The notes under the pieces were generated by a model. It saw only the letters and a program-made list of their open reading frames with translations, was not told where the DNA came from and searched no databases. DNA of 14,858 bases, taken from Campylobacteraceae bacterium UBA1877 (GTDB lineage Bacteria; Campylobacterota; Campylobacteria; Campylobacterales; Campylobacteraceae). The stretch lies in NCBI GenBank assembly GCA_002352945.1, contig DDHL01000099.1, positions 3,013-17,870 of the forward strand. Reading direction: 5' to 3'. Each line of letters starts with the position of its first letter. Position 1 is the stretch's first letter. Below are positions 14,741 to 14,858 of the stretch, piece after piece. The position numbers and the translations under genes were made by a program.

Positions 14741-14858
14741 TTATTTGACAAACAGCTGCCTTGGGAAATTACACAAAGTCTCTACTCCCGTTGGAGTTAT
14801 CAAAATCGATTCAGTAATCTCTATTCCCCAATCATCTTGCGAGATACCGGGAATGCTT
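14741..14858 (-). CDS. doeA: M24-family hydrolase, ectoine hydrolase DoeA/EutD-like (C-terminal end only)
   Basis: Only the final 38 residues are in the window, running in from the right edge and ending QLFVK-stop. The fragment includes WGIEITESILITPTGVETL and then NFPRQLFVK. The GIEITES stretch matches the C-terminal metal-ligand region of M24 (creatinase and aminopeptidase P fold) enzymes. The closing NFPRQLFVK resembles ectoine hydrolases such as DoeA/EutD as I remember them, which open the ectoine ring to N-acetyl-2,4-diaminobutyrate. Its place directly upstream of a TeaA-like receptor supports this. A general Xaa-Pro peptidase cannot be excluded from so short a piece. Confidence 0.65.
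   Translation of the reverse strand, partial: SIPGISQDDWGIEITESILITPTGVETLCNFPRQLFVK

Noticed and set aside
11279-14858. Absence of TTTACATGTAAA in the tea genes as a sign of recent transfer
   Set aside because: The chemotaxis genes show an equally long gap of about 3.9 kb without the motif, and codon style is similar. The absence is not informative at this density.
1-14858. CRISPR array, tRNA or rRNA genes, insertion sequence, phage genes
   Set aside because: No spaced direct repeats, cloverleaf, rRNA-like stretch, transposase or integrase was found; nearly all sequence is accounted for by minus-strand genes.

Overview
The window looks like a chromosomal piece of a marine or vent-type Campylobacterota (Epsilonproteobacteria) genome. 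This rests on protein style, moderately low GC, and a conserved gene order. The run tal-serB-cheW-cheA-cheV-(lpxH-like)-greA-lpxB matches, from memory, the Campylobacter jejuni block around Cj0281c-Cj0288c, and CheA carries the C-terminal receiver domain typical of that group. All 16 genes lie on the minus strand, so transcription runs from right to left.

Right part (about 10.1-14.86 kb): an uptake and catabolism cassette. In transcription order it holds the last 38 residues of an M24-type hydrolase resembling ectoine hydrolase DoeA/EutD; the TRAP solute receptor teaA, very like the Halomonas ectoine receptor; the small (teaB) and large (teaC) TRAP permeases; a universal stress protein in the teaD position; and an M20 amidohydrolase that could remove the acetyl group from the ectoine ring-opening product. 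The likely flow is periplasmic capture of ectoine or hydroxyectoine, import, ring opening, then deacetylation toward 2,4-diaminobutyrate. Later steps are not in the window.

Middle and left part (1-9.96 kb): a long, tightly packed run that appears to start at a TATAAT-type promoter near 9986. It holds a small unknown gene, lpxB, greA, argC, an LpxH-like phosphoesterase, cheV, cheA, cheW, serB, tal and a PilT-type ATPase cut by the left edge. Gaps are 0 to about 50 bp and several genes overlap. Lipid A synthesis, transcript rescue, arginine and serine synthesis, a pentose phosphate step, chemotaxis signalling and pilus retraction therefore share one transcriptional neighbourhood.

The most striking signal is not a gene. 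The 12-base perfect palindrome TTTACATGTAAA occurs seven times exactly and twice with one mismatch. Eight copies are inside genes and one is between genes, where chance predicts far less than one. It is read in two codon phases (LHVK or FTCK) and never in the phase that would create a stop. It looks like a highly iterated genome-wide palindrome, comparable in kind to cyanobacterial HIP1 or to uptake signals, and its function cannot be told from the window.

No tRNA, rRNA, insertion sequence or CRISPR array was seen. The longest gene-free stretch is about 140 bp (9956-10095).
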